A stretch of DNA of 64,000 bases from Hirsutella rhossiliensis. Its lineage: Eukaryota > Ascomycota > Sordariomycetes > Hypocreales > Ophiocordycipitaceae. Below are positions 21,197 through 33,160 of the stretch, piece after piece (the first letter of the stretch is position 1; every line of letters begins with the position of its first letter). Both the position numbers and the translations under genes were made by a program. The notes under the pieces are model-generated. The model was given only the letters and a program-made list of their open reading frames with translations. It was not told the origin of the DNA and ran no database searches. Location: positions 248,001-312,000 of the forward strand of contig NW_025408681.1 in NCBI RefSeq assembly GCF_020360975.1, in the 5' to 3' direction.

Positions 21197-21790
21197 ATGG
21201 CGATGTCTACGGTCCGAGTCGAGTTCATATGCCAATTTGGCGCCAGGCAACTCATCCACAACCATAGCATTCCTCGGAGCCTTGTGACGGAGGCAAACGG
21301 GGCCGGCGGAGATGCTGAATACAACGAGCGATTTACACAGTCCATGATGCCTCTTATGAAGGAGCACGAATCAGCATGTCGCAGTGCGTCGGGTGCTTTC
21401 TGCGAATGCTGCGGGCGGTTTGCGACAGACATCTTACAGAGTCCGATATCGATGCTGCACGCAGACGAGGCTCGCATTGTGGTTTGGGTCACATCGTTAT
21501 GTGGAAGAGGGCAGTGCGAGGTAGAAATGAGACAGGAAATGCAACTAGTAATGGGGGAAATGCGGCAGGAGGAGGAAAGGCGAGATAAGTTTCTAGGACG
21601 CAATAGGTGCATGGAGGTCAGGCTGTGCAAAATATGCGGGACGACCGTGGGAGTGAAGCGGTGCAGTAGATGTCACGCAGTGGCATACTGCGGCACGGAG
21701 CATCAAAAGGCGGACTGGAAGGTTCACAAGAAGGCGTGCGTGCCGAGAGGCTCAACAGACACGGAAAGTGTGGAAGGAAACGATGACTAG
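21197..21790 (+). CDS. MYND-type zinc-finger protein
   Basis: The single-exon frame encodes 197 residues and starts MAMSTVRVEF; a second Met at position 3 could also start it. The C-terminal third is a MYND zinc finger: CKICG, CSRCH, AYCGTEHQ, DWKVHKKAC (about residues 141-180). MYND domains bind two zinc ions and mediate protein-protein contacts. The usual Cys of YCxxxCQ is His here, which can still bind zinc. Three further cysteines (CECC, FCE...) lie at about 69-73. Partner and role are unknown. The gene lies between a Helitron remnant and the longer Helitron, and could be host or cargo. A frame with no disruption supports a functional gene. Confidence 0.7.
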   Translation: MAMSTVRVEFICQFGARQLIHNHSIPRSLVTEANGAGGDAEYNERFTQSMMPLMKEHESACRSASGAFCECCGRFATDILQSPISMLHADEARIVVWVTSLCGRGQCEVEMRQEMQLVMGEMRQEEERRDKFLGRNRCMEVRLCKICGTTVGVKRCSRCHAVAYCGTEHQKADWKVHKKACVPRGSTDTESVEGNDD

Positions 21791-22033
21791 AAGCGAGGTC
21801 GTAGAGGGTGGTGGAATATAGCAGTTCGGTTTTTATATGTGCTGAGAAGTAAGAGCACATAGTAAGACAAAGGGTAAAATTGGGTTGTTCTCTGCATAAA
21901 GAATATATTAGCAGACTTTTATTTCACATAACTAGATAAGATATATAGCTATTCCGTTTCTGCTGTTTTTCTACTTAGGTGACGGTTTCGAAGCGGCCTA
22001 GTCGGCGAGTCTGATGTGCAGGCGACAATTGAA
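21791..22033. other. spacer after the MYND gene
   Basis: It is AT-rich with no gene. It separates the MYND gene from the converging Helitron gene. Confidence 0.4.
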
Positions 22034-23405
22034 TTAAGGAAGATGCCGAGGCATTCTCCGAGGCAGGAGTCTGACCGGCTGTTTCGGATCGCTAATATGG
22101 GAAGCCGCTAAGAGGGAGCAGGATCGGGTAGCAGAGCCCCCAGTATCGGTAGAAGACGAAGGTTTCGGGGTCGTCAGGCGCGGTCTCTTCGTCGGCGTGC
22201 CGGCAGGGTCAGGACAGGGACGCTTCTGCGAGGGTGTAGCTAGGTCGGCCAAAGTAGAAGTTGAAGCAGAAGTTATTAAAGCCGAAGGTGGAGGACTTGG
22301 CGGAGGGTACCAGGTGTTGCCACGGAGTAAGAGGCAGCGAGTATATCCCGGAAAGCGGCCGAAGCGGAGGACGGTTTTTCCTTTAGTGGTGTCGAGATAG
22401 CCGAGGACGAGGCAGCCGCAGTGCTGGTGGCCTTATCGAGAAAAGTCCAAGAATCCGGGACGACGATAAAGACATAGTCTCGGTCGGAGCCTGGGGGATG
22501 AATCATGACGCGGTGACTGAGCAGGCCAGCAACTTTGCCTGTGCAGGTAAAGGGATGCTGGGCTGAAAGTAAGAGTCCTTCCTCTCGGCCATCTTCTTAC
22601 ATAGTATAGCCCAGGGTTAGCGTGAATGGGGAAGATAACGAAGACCTCGAATTGGTGGAAGCCTCTGAAAGGGATCTTGTCGGGAATGCCAGGAGCTAGA
22701 TACGTAGAGAGCTGGACGAAGCCGCAGCAATTTAGCTGGGCGGCGTCTAGGTCTGGCAGAAGGTCTTGTCGTAGCAGGGAGTGACCCGGGCCAAGGATGA
22801 AGCCGGTGAAGGAAACGATAGGCGGGATGCAAGGGAAGTTATCCATAGAGGCGAAGAGTCTAGGGAGGATGCTAAGAGGACAAATCAGCCGGACCTCTCG
22901 CCCGAGAGCCGAGAGCGGTACGCGCTAGGGTAAAATGGCACGCCTTACGGCTGGTAACCCTGGTCGCGGACGACGAGGGCGGGCATGGTGTAGATAAGGG
23001 TGTCGCCAGTTTCAGACTCTAGGCCGTCGCGCTGCTTAACCTCCCAGGCAAGGGCGTAGGGTGGACGCGGCCGTTCATAAAAACCATTCCTCAGACCATT
23101 CGGAGGCGATAACAGGCTGGTTGTAAATAGAGATTGAGACTGAAGAAGATGGATGTCGGCGAGTCGTCGGTATCCAATCGGAGCGGCGCATATTCCGCGG
23201 TGAGCAACCATGAAGGAGGTGGCAAAAAGATGCGGGCAATGGTCTCGGCGTTGAGACCTCTAACGCGATGCTCGTCCTGATGGGGAAATCTCGAGGGGCA
23301 GTCGGGCTGGACGAAGAACATCATAGACATATCACCACCCGCGCCTTTCTGGCTATCGAGCGGCTTTCGAAGGTGTGGTGGAGGTAGCGGTGACGAGGAA
23401 GACAT
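22034..23405 (-). pseudogene. unrecognised Helitron-borne gene, damaged second copy
   Basis: This copy parallels 9686-10822: PLDSQKGAGGDMSMM, GLNAETIARIFLPPPSWL, MPALVVRDQGYQP in exon 1; LNCCGFVQLSTYLAPGIP and RGFHQFEVFVIFPIHANP in exon 2 (from 22871). The intron at 22872-22948 (GTAAGG...CTCTTAG, 77 bp) is at the same site and phase as in copy 1. Frameshifts near 23120-23130, 23070 and 22590 break it. Its conservation with copy 1 is clear at protein level while non-coding flanks differ. Confidence 0.65.
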
Positions 23406-24168
23406 CGTGCATATCTATGTTGGCTAATAAGTGGTTTGTGCGCCTAGAAAAATGATCGGTATAAGTCGTTAAGAAGGAAGTAAGAGGTGGAGAATAAAGC
23501 GGCCTTTTTTATAAATCCAAGGTATTATAGAACCAGTGGGAGAGCGAGAAGCTTTGCCATGGCAAGTTTGAATTTTGATAAGGATGCGTGGTGCATAATA
23601 GCTCTTGACCCGACGAGTAAGCCAACGAGTAAGCCACACGAAGAGGCGGTGTGGAGAAGGTTGCCTGTTAGAATGGAACGGAAATTTAGGGAAGACTGTC
23701 TTGGGAGCTATCGTGCCGGGTGAGCTGAATCAGATGGCAGGGCTATTCCTTTTTCCGTTGCAGCATAGGTAGCGAAGAAAAAGAAAGTCTAATTTGATGT
23801 TCCTTGAAACGCATACCTGCAACGACAGATTCGGAAGATGCGGAGGAGAGCAGAGTAGTAGAAGGCGGCCTTAGATGGAGTTGCGGTGTGTATTCCTATG
23901 CATGGGCTGGTCGAGGCCGTCCGGAAAGGATGGACGGACGGTGGTAGGGTGGTGAAGGGGGGAGAAAGGGGGCTCGCGGATAAGCATTGCCGCGTCGGCT
24001 CAGTGCTAAAAGATCACAGGGTTTAGTTATAGGAAGGATTGGTAGGAAAACGCCAACACGGCGGACCATTATTGTTAGGAGGCGAGATAATATTGAAGAA
24101 AGATCCGGGGGCAAACTTTTATGGTCCATCATCCGTGTGCAGAGCCGCGGCGTTAAGATAGCATCGAC
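23406..24168. other. divergent intergenic region of Helitron copy 2
   Basis: It separates the minus-strand gene from the plus-strand Rep N-terminus. A 78-residue frame at 23487-23723 and others are unsupported. There is no visible match to the equivalent region of copy 1. Confidence 0.35.
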
Positions 24169-26331
24169 ATGGGAGAGAGTTCTCGCTGCGAGGTTCGGTC
24201 GGTAGAGGGAGAAGGTGAAATGGTGATGGGAGCAGCGGCCGTTGCTGCGACGAGAAATGTCGCTGCGGCGAGATTGAGCGCAATGGATGATTCGCTAAAG
24301 CGGGTGTCGGGATATAAGAGACAGGCAAACGTGGCATCCAGGTTTCGGCCCATCATGGCCAAGCAGGGGCTGGTCGAGGAGGTCTCGCGAGGAGAACAAG
24401 CGGAAGCGCTTAAAAGAGCGTTGCCCAAGAGAAGCCGGCGAGGCGGTCGGCGGCCAAAGGGAAAATCAGTATTGAACGATGGCATTTCGAAGGCGGCCCC
24501 ATCACGACTTTCAGCACCGATAAACGTGGGTGATGATAAGCTAGTGAGCATGGAGACGGACGTTGCCATGCAAGGGTTGGGTGCGAAGCCGTGTGGAGGG
24601 AGTCTTGTGCCGTCCGTCGGCGGTGTGTTGCAGCGCGAGGGTAACGACCCGATCACCTACCGGCACCTCTTGCCCAAGGAGGGGAGGGCTGGGGATGATG
24701 AGAGGAGGGCAGCGACCACGGTAGGTCTGGAAGCACCATGTCCTCCGGAAGCCTTAGTCGGGCGAGAAGACGGCCTAGACAGTGGGAGATGGTCCGGCGT
24801 GGCCGTAAGTGGCTCTGAGACGGTTAGGCGACCCAGCGGTAGCGAACTGACGAGGCCGAAAGGTCTCGTCGAGCGGACAGGTGGTGTGGGAAAACGCCGG
24901 GTTGGAAGACCGATAACGGTGATGAGATTTCGGCTGGAAGGCGGGAGCCAGCATTCGCCAAGGCCCATCCGATCCAAAGAGATGGAGAATACGGCCGGAC
25001 CTGCGCCTGCTCTTATGAGATTTCGATTGGAAGGCGGGAGCCAGCATTCGCCAAGGCCCATCCGACCCAAAGAGATGGAGAATACGGCCGGACCTGCGCC
25101 TGCTCTTATGAGATTTCGATTGGAAGGCGGGAGCCAGCATTCGCCAAGGCCCATCCGACCCAAAGAGATGGAGAGTGCGCCGGGAGCTGCGCCTGCCCCC
25201 CCTGAGGAGGCCGGATTATCACACGCCGGGATCGCGGAGGGCGTGCAGATCGGCACGTCTGGAAAGCGGAACGATAGGGCGCGGACGAGGCAGAAGGGGA
25301 GCGAGGGATACTCTAGCAGCCCGGGAAGGAAAGGTCGGCCGGCAACGGTCGACAGTGTCCGGCCTATCGAGGCGAAGCAGGCGCTGGCGGCCGAGGAGAT
25401 CTCACGAAGAGAACAAGGGATGCATTGAAAGAGCGTTGCCCAGGGAAGTCGGCCAGGTGGTGGGCTGCGGGAAAGGCGATGCACGTGAATGGCGCCGCCT
25501 TGAAGGGAGGCGAGCGCGACGCTCGACACCGATAAATGTGCGTGAGAGGCGTACGGACGAAGGACCGAAGCGGGTGTTGGGCGACGAAAGTCAAGCGGAC
25601 CCGGCACCTAGGTTCCGGCCTATCCAGGCGAAGCAGGCGCCGGCGTCCGAGGAGGGTTCACGAAGAGAGCGGGTAGAAGCAGTCGAAAGAGCGACGCCTC
25701 TAGGAAGCCGGCGAGGCAGTCGGCCGCGGATAATAGGACGCGCGTCCATGGTGCTTCTTCAAAGGGAGGGCAAGCGCGATGTTTAACAAGATTTCGGCTA
25801 GAGAATGTAAGCCAGCACTCGCCGCAACCCACCGTCGCCCGGCCAATTCAAGCGAAAGCGATAGGAGACAGAGCAGGAGATCTGCAGTCATCCGGGCGGT
25901 TATTACCACGGCCGTCACGCCTGGCAGGGCAGGATCGGCCGGCAGGGGCGGTCGGGATTTCGTCCACGGCCGTCAGGGAGCCCCTCGTTCAGCCAGTCGA
26001 GCCTAAAGAGCCGGGAGATGGAGCCGGAGATACACAATCACCCGGACGGTTGCTACCACGACCACCACGCGGGGCAGCGGTGGGAGAGGATCGGCCGAGG
26101 CGAGTCGAGGCGGTAGCGAGATCTTCGGAGTCCGTGGAGCAGAGAAAGAGGATCGGCGAGCCCGACCGAGACGAGCTGCCAAGGAAACGTATTCGAGGCG
26201 GCCGTCGGAGGCAGAGGAGAAGTGAGCTACAGGCGGAAGATCTAGCCAGCGTCCTACGTTACCTGGAAGACGAATTTGCCGCCAAGGAGGCTGTCCAAGG
26301 AGCAAACTTGGTGCACACCAGTGCCGCATGA
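24169..26331 (+). pseudogene. Helitron Rep-helicase, repeat-rich N-terminal region (copy 2)
   Basis: The frame 24169-25428 and its continuation after a frameshift encode an Arg/Gly/Pro-rich, probably disordered N-terminus built of repeats: units containing RFRPI(M/Q)AKQ near 24340, 25360 and 25615, three exact-length 31-residue repeats (24922-25200), and GRLLPRP units near 25890 and 26040. It ends with RSELQAEDLASVLRYLEDE, matching copy 1. A frameshift at about 26285-26295 cuts it from the Rep region. Copy 1 has a much shorter N-terminus. Confidence 0.65.
24922..25200 (+). repeat. three tandem 93-bp repeats
   Basis: Units start with atgagatttcg at 24922, 25015 and 25108. The second and third are almost identical; the last unit diverges near its end. 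Each encodes 31 residues beginning MRFRLEGGSQHSPRPIR, so the repeats keep the reading frame. Confidence 0.9.
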
Positions 26332-29183
26332 GAGGAAGGTATCGACGGTGCGAAGTTTTTATCGGGCGTTCCACGATGCGGCCACCTTGCCGATACGGGC
26401 ATGTATGCTGTGCTACCGCAAGCGTTCGAGGACGGAGCTTAAGGAGATGCCGTGGGATCGGTGGCTGTCGAGCCCCGTCCCTAAGGGTGAGGGCTCGCCG
26501 TTCGCGTGTCGGAGTTGCTTCCGTGAGGGCGAGTCTATCGTGGTCTGCGCGGAGTGTCATCGAGGGCTGGCGCGTGGGGTGCTGTCGCCGGCGGCCCAAC
26601 TTCATTGTCGCCTCGGTTGTGAGCATATGCTCCCTGATGAGCTCAAGGGGCTCACGCCAGTGGAGGAGAAGCTGATTGCGCTAAACTCGTGTTACGGGTT
26701 CGTCACGAGGTATAGCGTCCCGGGCGGCCAGAAGCAGACGCTGAGGTACCCCAAGCACGTCAAGGGCCACATCACGGTGTTTCCGAACAATGTACAAGAA
26801 TTGGTGACGAAAGTGCTGCCGCACCCTCTCCTGCAGGTGATGGACGAGATCCACATCTCGTGGCAGGGGGCGGTAAAGCCGACACCGAGCGACCTATCGA
26901 GTCTCTTGTCTGTGAGGCGGCGCGTTGTCGAGAGGGCTCTTGTTTGGCTGAAGAGAAACAACCCACTATGCCGAGATCGAGATCGACGCGGCTGAGATGG
27001 AGAGCTGGGGAGAGTCGGCCCACGGGGTGCCGCCGTCGGTGTACGGGCGCCTGGAGCGGAACGAGCCGTCGGCATGGGAGAAGACGCGGACGGCGCATAT
27101 CGTGCCGCCCACGGAGCGGGCCATGGACGACGAGGGCGCGGTAGAGATCGAAGAAGTCCTGTCTCTGCTCAACCAAGGGAGGAAGCGCGACGATTCTCGA
27201 GGACGACGAGCCAGAGTCAATCGAGGTAGACGAGGCGCGTGGTCAGAGCGGCGACGAGGCTAATCACGATGCGGAGACGATCAACGAGGTAACCTCGTCG
27301 GGAATGTTTGCGTTAGACGGGCCGCCCGACGTCGCCGACGTGGATAAATTGCGCTTCGCATGTGATGCCGTCCGCGAAGGGCGGGCGACGACGGCGGCGC
27401 GGGTCCGAGGACGTGGGTGGAAACCTCGGCAAGGGGCAGCCAGGGCACGCCGATGGTTCCGAACCGTATATAGGCGTTCGCCGCGGCGATGACTTCGCCG
27501 ACTCGTTCGAAGCCTCCTTTTCGCGAAGACCTTTCCACGCTGTTGCCATTTGGCGTCGGAGGGCCGCGACCGGTCGAAGAAGCAGCCGTACAACTAGGCA
27601 GAGGCACCGCCGACATACGCGAGCGGGAGGCCGCGACGCGAGAGCTCGTGTCGTCTCGGAACATGAGCCTTCGGACCTGGGCCGACACGGTGTTACGACG
27701 CCACGGTGGCCGGTTCGCGACGCACCACATCTTCGCCTTCCTCGTCTTTAATATAGGCGTGCGGTCGAGGAACCGCCGCGTCAGCATGCTAAGCGTGACG
27801 AGGAAGAACTTCCGCAAGGTGGAGCGCATCGTACGGTCGCTAACCGCGGACGGATTGGCGGCGGCCAGGGCCGAGCTAGAGAGCACAGGCAAGACGACCG
27901 ATGATGCGGTGAAGGAGCTGCTCAGGAGCCTTTCGCTGTATGGGTATCGTCAGCCCATGTCGAGGGAGGTCCGTCTCGGGATGCGGCATAGGATCCTGGC
28001 GCTCATCGTCCGTTACGGCGTGCCCGCCATCTGGTTCACGATCAACCCAAACGACATCACGAATCCGGTAAAGCTCCGACTAGCAGCGTACCGCGCGCGC
28101 GACCCGAAGCGGCCGAGGAGTTCCTACGAAGCCTCGATAAGGCGTTCAAACGTGTGCGGCTGTCCGTGTCCGACCCGATGAGCTCGGCCGTCTTCTTCCA
28201 CCGCGAGATGACGCTGTTCTTCGAGCATTACGTCAATGCCGGGAGTCGGTCTTCGGCCGCGTCAGCCAGTATTATGGCGCCGTGAAACGAACGAGCGAGG
28301 CTCCTCCACGTGCACGGGCTGCTCTGGCTCGAGGGAAACGCCCACCTCAGCTCGATGCTTGCCGACTCAGACGGCGGGGAACAAGCGGCATACCGCGAGC
28401 GAATCGTCCGCTACGTCGATAGTGTCTTCAGCGAGGTAAGGAACGGCGGGGGCGTCGTACGAAATAGTCGTGGGAGAAGAGGACGCGGGCTGACGCGGGA
28501 AACTAGGACCTGGACCAGGAAGGGTTCTGCGCCGTCGAGGCAGAGCGTTCGGTGACGTCCGATATCTCGTCCCTGCTGAACAGGGCCGATCAGTTCTCGG
28601 CCTCGTTCGAGGAGGAAGCCAACTTCTGCGCCGGCGCGACCCAGATCCATACCCACAGCCCGACATGCGTCAAGTACTCCCTCGGCAGCAAGGGGCGGAA
28701 GGGCGCCGACCTCTGTCGCTTTAAGGCACCGTGGGAGCGGGTCGAGGAGACGACCCTGTCAGCGGACGGCGTGCTGCGGATCCGCAGAACACATCCCATG
28801 GTGAACCGGTGGAACAAGGCCATCGCCGTCGGGCCCGTCACAACCACGACATTTCCTTTATAGCGACGCAGCGGAAGACCATGGCGCTCGTCTACTACGT
28901 GACCAATTACGCGACTAAGGTGGAGGACCCGACGTGGAAGCGCGTCGCCGCCGCCGCCGAACTGCTGCCCGTCGTGTCGGCCGGTAGTCAGCCGGGTGCC
29001 GGGGATGACGTAAGTAGCGGCGTCGTCGGCGACGGCGATGGAAGGAAAAACAAGACGCGGCAGTTTCTCATGAGAGTGGCGAATCGGGTGTTCACGGAGC
29101 GGGCGCTGTCGCAAGTCGAGGTCGTCGCCCATCTGCTGGGACACCCGAGCGAGTTCTCGGAAGCAGCGCCTGGGCGTACCTGA
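26276..29183 (+). pseudogene. Helitron Rep region, frameshifted
   Basis: Open segments in order: 26276-26995 has a cysteine-rich part (ACMLCY, FACRSCF, VVCAECH) and a DUF6570-like block with ALNSCYGFVTRYSVPGG and PHPLLQVMDEIHISW; 27489-28181 has the Helitron-like N domain (RHRILALIVRYGVPAIWFTI); 28295-28440 has LLHVHGLLWLEG with the HUH metal-binding His pair at 28307-28315; 28552-28863 and 28731-29183 have THPMVNRWNKAIAVG and ALVYYVTNYATK with the two-Tyr nicking motif at 28893-28910. The Rep cuts and rejoins DNA in rolling-circle transposition. Frame changes between these segments show the gene is broken. Confidence 0.8.
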
Positions 29184-29185
29184 AC

Positions 29186-32124
29186 GTGTCGGTGCTATAC
29201 TGGCACGTCTCGAGGCTCTGGCGACACCTTCGGCAGCAGAGCGGCACCGCGGCGGTCGAAGACGTGTCCGTCGCGGACGAGTCGGTCGTCGTCGAACAAG
29301 CAGGCGAGAGGATCAGTTTCGCCGAGGCTATCATCATCGCGGACATGTCCTACGAGGCTTGTGCCTATACGACTATGTTTCGCTCGTCAGGCTCCAACGC
29401 GTCGGCAAGGCCGGCTGCTCCGGCGGCTGGGAGAGGTGCCGTTCGAGAGCGGCTGGGTGGCCGGTAAAGACTGGGTCCAGGTGCTAAGGCGGCCGGAAAG
29501 TACGCCGTCGTCTGCCTCGACGGCTACCTAAGCAAGGGTTTCGAGCAGGACGACGAGGAATCGGCTCATCGCAGGTAAGTGCGGGCGGGCAAAGTGGCCG
29601 AGTGAAGAGAGGTTGCGACGCCGCGGGGGCTGGCTGACTTACACTTATTGTGCCGTCGCAGGGCTGCCGTCCAGCATCTTGCGCTATTTGTGCCGTGGGA
29701 AGCCTTTCTCGGCGAAGAAGAAGGGACATCAATGAGATATGGAGGCGGGCGCGAGAGCTGCCGCCGAGAATCTCGTGCCTCGTCGACAACGTTCAACTGC
29801 TCCGGCGGTCCGCCGAGGACGCGAGGCGAGACGCCAAGCAGTGGGCGGCCTCGGGCGGCGCCGGGGATTGCGCCGGCGCTCTCGGCGAGGCGGGGAGGGG
29901 AGGAGGGGGCGACACCTGGGGACGACGACGCGGCCTCGGCGTACCAGGCCGACAACGTCGGAAAGGCAACGCGACTAATCGACGTCGTCCGAAGCGCGGC
30001 CGGGGCGAACCAGATCACGGCGGGATCGCGCGAGCTCTCGGCATGATACAGCAGCTGTGCCGCTTCCAGCAGTCAGCGCTGGCCTCGACCGCCGAGCTCG
30101 AGGCCTCCATCGTCAGGGAACGGGGCGGGAGGCGCATCGACTTGCCGGGGCGGGTCTTTTCCGGGGCCGCGGTGCCGCCGCAGGACCAGGTCAAGGCCAT
30201 CAAGTCGCAGCAGACGAGCGCCTCGAGGGAGAGGGTGAAGATGATACAGGGTATACAAAGCATGGCCACGGCCCACGGCACCGATCGTGGCGCGGCGGAG
30301 CGGAGTGTGACCGGCTTCGGCGAGGAAGGCGTGCAGATAACGGCGGCGGAAGCCGAGGAGACGGCAGGTAACGCCGAGGCCGGCATGGAAGTCCGCCTCG
30401 GCCCGTCGACCTCGTTCCTCGAGGCCGGAAAAGGCTTGACGAGACGCTTGACGCTAAACAGGAAACAGGCCATCGCCTTGTCCATAATATGCCGCCACCT
30501 TGACTTGATGCGGCGAGGAGACGGAGGCGATGTCGGCCAGCTCTGTCAGTTCGTCGGCGGCGAGGGCGGTACCGGCAAGTCGCGCGTCATCGAAGCACTC
30601 GTCGGCCTCTTTGCCGCTAAGGGCATCTCGAGCCGGCTGCTGATCACGGCGACGTCGGGGACCGCGGCGGCCCGGGTCAACGGTATCACCATCCACCCGC
30701 CTGCGGCTTCACCAGGACCAAGGGCCGGGCGCGAACACGGCGAGGAGGTCGACGGCGTACGGCTGCCGAGGCAGGCGGAGCGGTTCGTCGACGGCGAGTC
30801 CCGCATGGACTGGCAGGACAAGGAGGTGCTCGTCATCGACGAGGTAAGCATGCTCGGCGCGCGCACGCTGCACGCCGTCAACGAGCGGCTCTGCCAGCTG
30901 CGGGGTCGCAGCGGGACTTCGGCGGATCCCCATCGTCCTCTTCTGCGGGGACTTCCACCAGTTCCGCCCGGTCCAGGAAAGGTCGATCCTACTGCCGAGC
31001 TCGGCCGTCTCGTGGGACGAGGACTACTCGTTCAGGGCCGAGCAGCGCCACCAGCACGACAAGGCGCACGCGCTGTGGAAGCGGTTCACCACTGTCGTCA
31101 TGCTGGACGAGCAGATGCGCGCCGCCGGCGACCCGGAGCTGCAGAGGCTGCTAAAGCGGATCCGACTGGGCGTGCAGGATCACACCGACCTAGACCTCCT
31201 TAACTCAAGATGCTACCGGGAAGGCAGGCGAATCCCGTGGGAGACAGGCATCACCGTGGTCACGCCGCTAAATAGGAACCGGTGGAATCTCAACATGGAG
31301 GCGAGCTTAGCATTCCAGATGCAACGACGTTTGACGATACGCATCTTCATCTCCGAGCATAAGTGGAAGGAGGGGCTGCCGACCGAGGAAGAGGCCATCA
31401 TGATGCTAAACCAGGGCGACGACAGCGCGACCCCAGTGCCGGGCGTCTTTATGTTTGTGGCCGGGATGCCGGTCGTCGTGAACCACAACACCCACCAGGG
31501 GCTGAAGCTGGTGAACGGCGCCAGCTACACGGCGGCCGAGGTCATCGTCGACAAGGTGCACCCGGCGCATCGCATCTCGGCCGATATGGCGATCCACTTC
31601 GGCCGCCGGCGGCGATCATACTAGGGTCGGAGACGACTAAGGACTTCCACTTCGTCGGGATGCCGCCCGGCACGATCCTGCTGACGCCTATGAGCGTCAG
31701 GATCCAGTGTCACCGGAAGCGACCGTGGCAGCAGAAGGAGGTCACCCGCAAGGGCCTGCCGTGCGCCGCGGCCTTCGCGTGCACCGATTATAAGGTGCAG
31801 GGCGGGACGCTCGAGCGTGTCGCGCTCGAGCTGCGAGGGACGAGGACGACAAACGTCGGTGGACGTGCCGTCCCCTCGCAGTGCGACCCTTACAGCCTAT
31901 ACGTGCAGCTATCGCGGTGTCCGACGCTAGACGGCATCATGCTCATATCGGAGGTGCGAGAGAGAGACTTCGTGGGAAACCGGGTCCCCCGGGAGATGAC
32001 GGCCGCACAAGCGAGGCTCGAGGAACTGAGTGACAGAACCGTCCGGAGGCGCTGCGCTGGCTCGGCGACGACTTCGAATACGCGTAGGAATAGTGAACCC
32101 TTCGACAGGCACAAATATGAATGA
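29186..32124 (+). pseudogene. Helitron Pif1-type helicase region, frameshifted
   Basis: After a linker (29186-30400) the helicase starts with LTLNRKQAIALSIICRHLDL. Walker A is GGEGGTGKS at 30556-30582 and Walker B is VLVIDEVSML at about 30826-30852. After a frameshift near 30905, the frame at 31100-31624 has LDEQMRAAGDPELQ and GMPVVVNHNTHQGLKLVNG. The last frame (to about 32080) has MPPGTILLTPMSVRI and CTDYKVQGGTLERVALELRG. Helicase motifs are preserved although the frame is broken at least three times. It is the closest relative of the fragment at 19740-20218. Confidence 0.8.
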
Positions 32125-32470
32125 AATGACATCGGACGTTAGACGCGGGAAACGGTGCAATTGTCTGGCTAATCGGAAAGCGCAATTTGAGCGGGAGCGG
32201 GAACAGTGGGAACAGCTGACGTAAATAAAAAAGAGTGACTAAGACGAGAAAAAAAAGGGGGGGGGAGAGGCGACGACTTTCATATATGGCCAACAGGAAA
32301 GCGGGATGAAAAAGGACACAAAAGAGGGGGGAAAAACAGGGGCAAACTTGTAGGCCAACCGAAAAGCAATCGTTCAAGACGAAAGAGGCAATTTTTCTAG
32401 CCAACGGGAAGCCGAGAAAGCTAGCGAATCAGAGGCGCGGATTCGGGGGGCAAAAAAGCGCGGCATAGAA

Positions 32471-33066
32471 ATCCTTTCGTTCCTCAAGGCAAAGCGCGGC
32501 ATAGAAATCCTTTCGTTCCTCAAGGCATAGAAATCCTTTCGTTCCTCAAGGCACTAACGTTCCTCAAGGCAAATCAGCCAATCAGAGGCGGAGGATGTGG
32601 GGGTGAAGCAGTTTGGGGCCTTTTTTCCCCGCGCGCTAAGAAGTCCTTTCGTTCCTCAAGGCACAGTCTGGGGCCTTTTTTCCCCGCGCGCTAAGAAGTC
32701 CTTTCGTTCCTCAAGGCAAATCAGCCAATCAGAGGCGGAGGATGTGGGGGTGAAGCAGTTTGGGGCCTTTTTTCCCCGCGCGCTAAGAAGTCCTTTCGTT
32801 CCTCAAGGCAAGGCAAGGCAAGTCCTTTCGTTCCTCAAGGCATGGCGGCGTTTTTTTTTCTTTCTCCCCGGGGAGGAACCAGAAGAACCTTTTCGTCACT
32901 AACGTTCCTCAAGGCACCTTTCGTCACTCGTTCCTCGTTCCTCAAGGCACCGGAAGAGGAGAAATTTTGTGGACCAATCGTTTTGGGGGGAGGAAGAGTT
33001 TGGGCGTTTTTCCCCCGCGCGCTAAGAAGTCCTTTCGTTCCTCAAGGCACATTCGTTCCTCAAGGC
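32471..33066 (+). repeat. about twelve copies of a ttcctcaaggca repeat in the Helitron tail
   Basis: The unit cctttcgttcctcaaggca recurs about twelve times, often inside a larger unit that starts ccaatcagaggcggagg, runs through a GGGG...CCCC hairpin and gcgcgctaagaag, and ends with the short unit. Full larger units start near 32578 and 32724. The array stops at 33066, 95 bp before the HET-ankyrin start codon. Confidence 0.9.
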
Positions 33067-33160
33067 ATTGGCGGCCTCACTCCGCAAAAGAGGCAGTGCG
33101 GCTGCGGCTAGATTTCATAGGATTAGCGAATTCGCGGCATCGAGGACGGCTTCTCCTGCA

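Larger units (their letters stand above)
22034..33066 (+). mobile_element. Helitron, near full length, decayed (copy 2)
   Basis: The element carries a divergent minus-strand gene (22034-23405), a long repeat-rich N-terminus, a Rep endonuclease region (HUH and two-Tyr motifs), a Pif1-type helicase and a tail of short repeats. The 5' TC and 3' CTRR ends were not fixed. Within the tail, GGGGCCTTTTTTCCCC hairpins followed by gcgcgCTAA occur at about 32615-32640, 32670-32694 and 32760-32787 and could be copies of the 3' terminus. At least eight frameshifts make it non-coding for an intact Rep-helicase. Confidence 0.75.

Noticed and set aside
33068..33160. HET-ankyrin start at 33068
   Set aside because: The codon is TTG and lies at the edge of the repeat array; the first ATG is at 33161.
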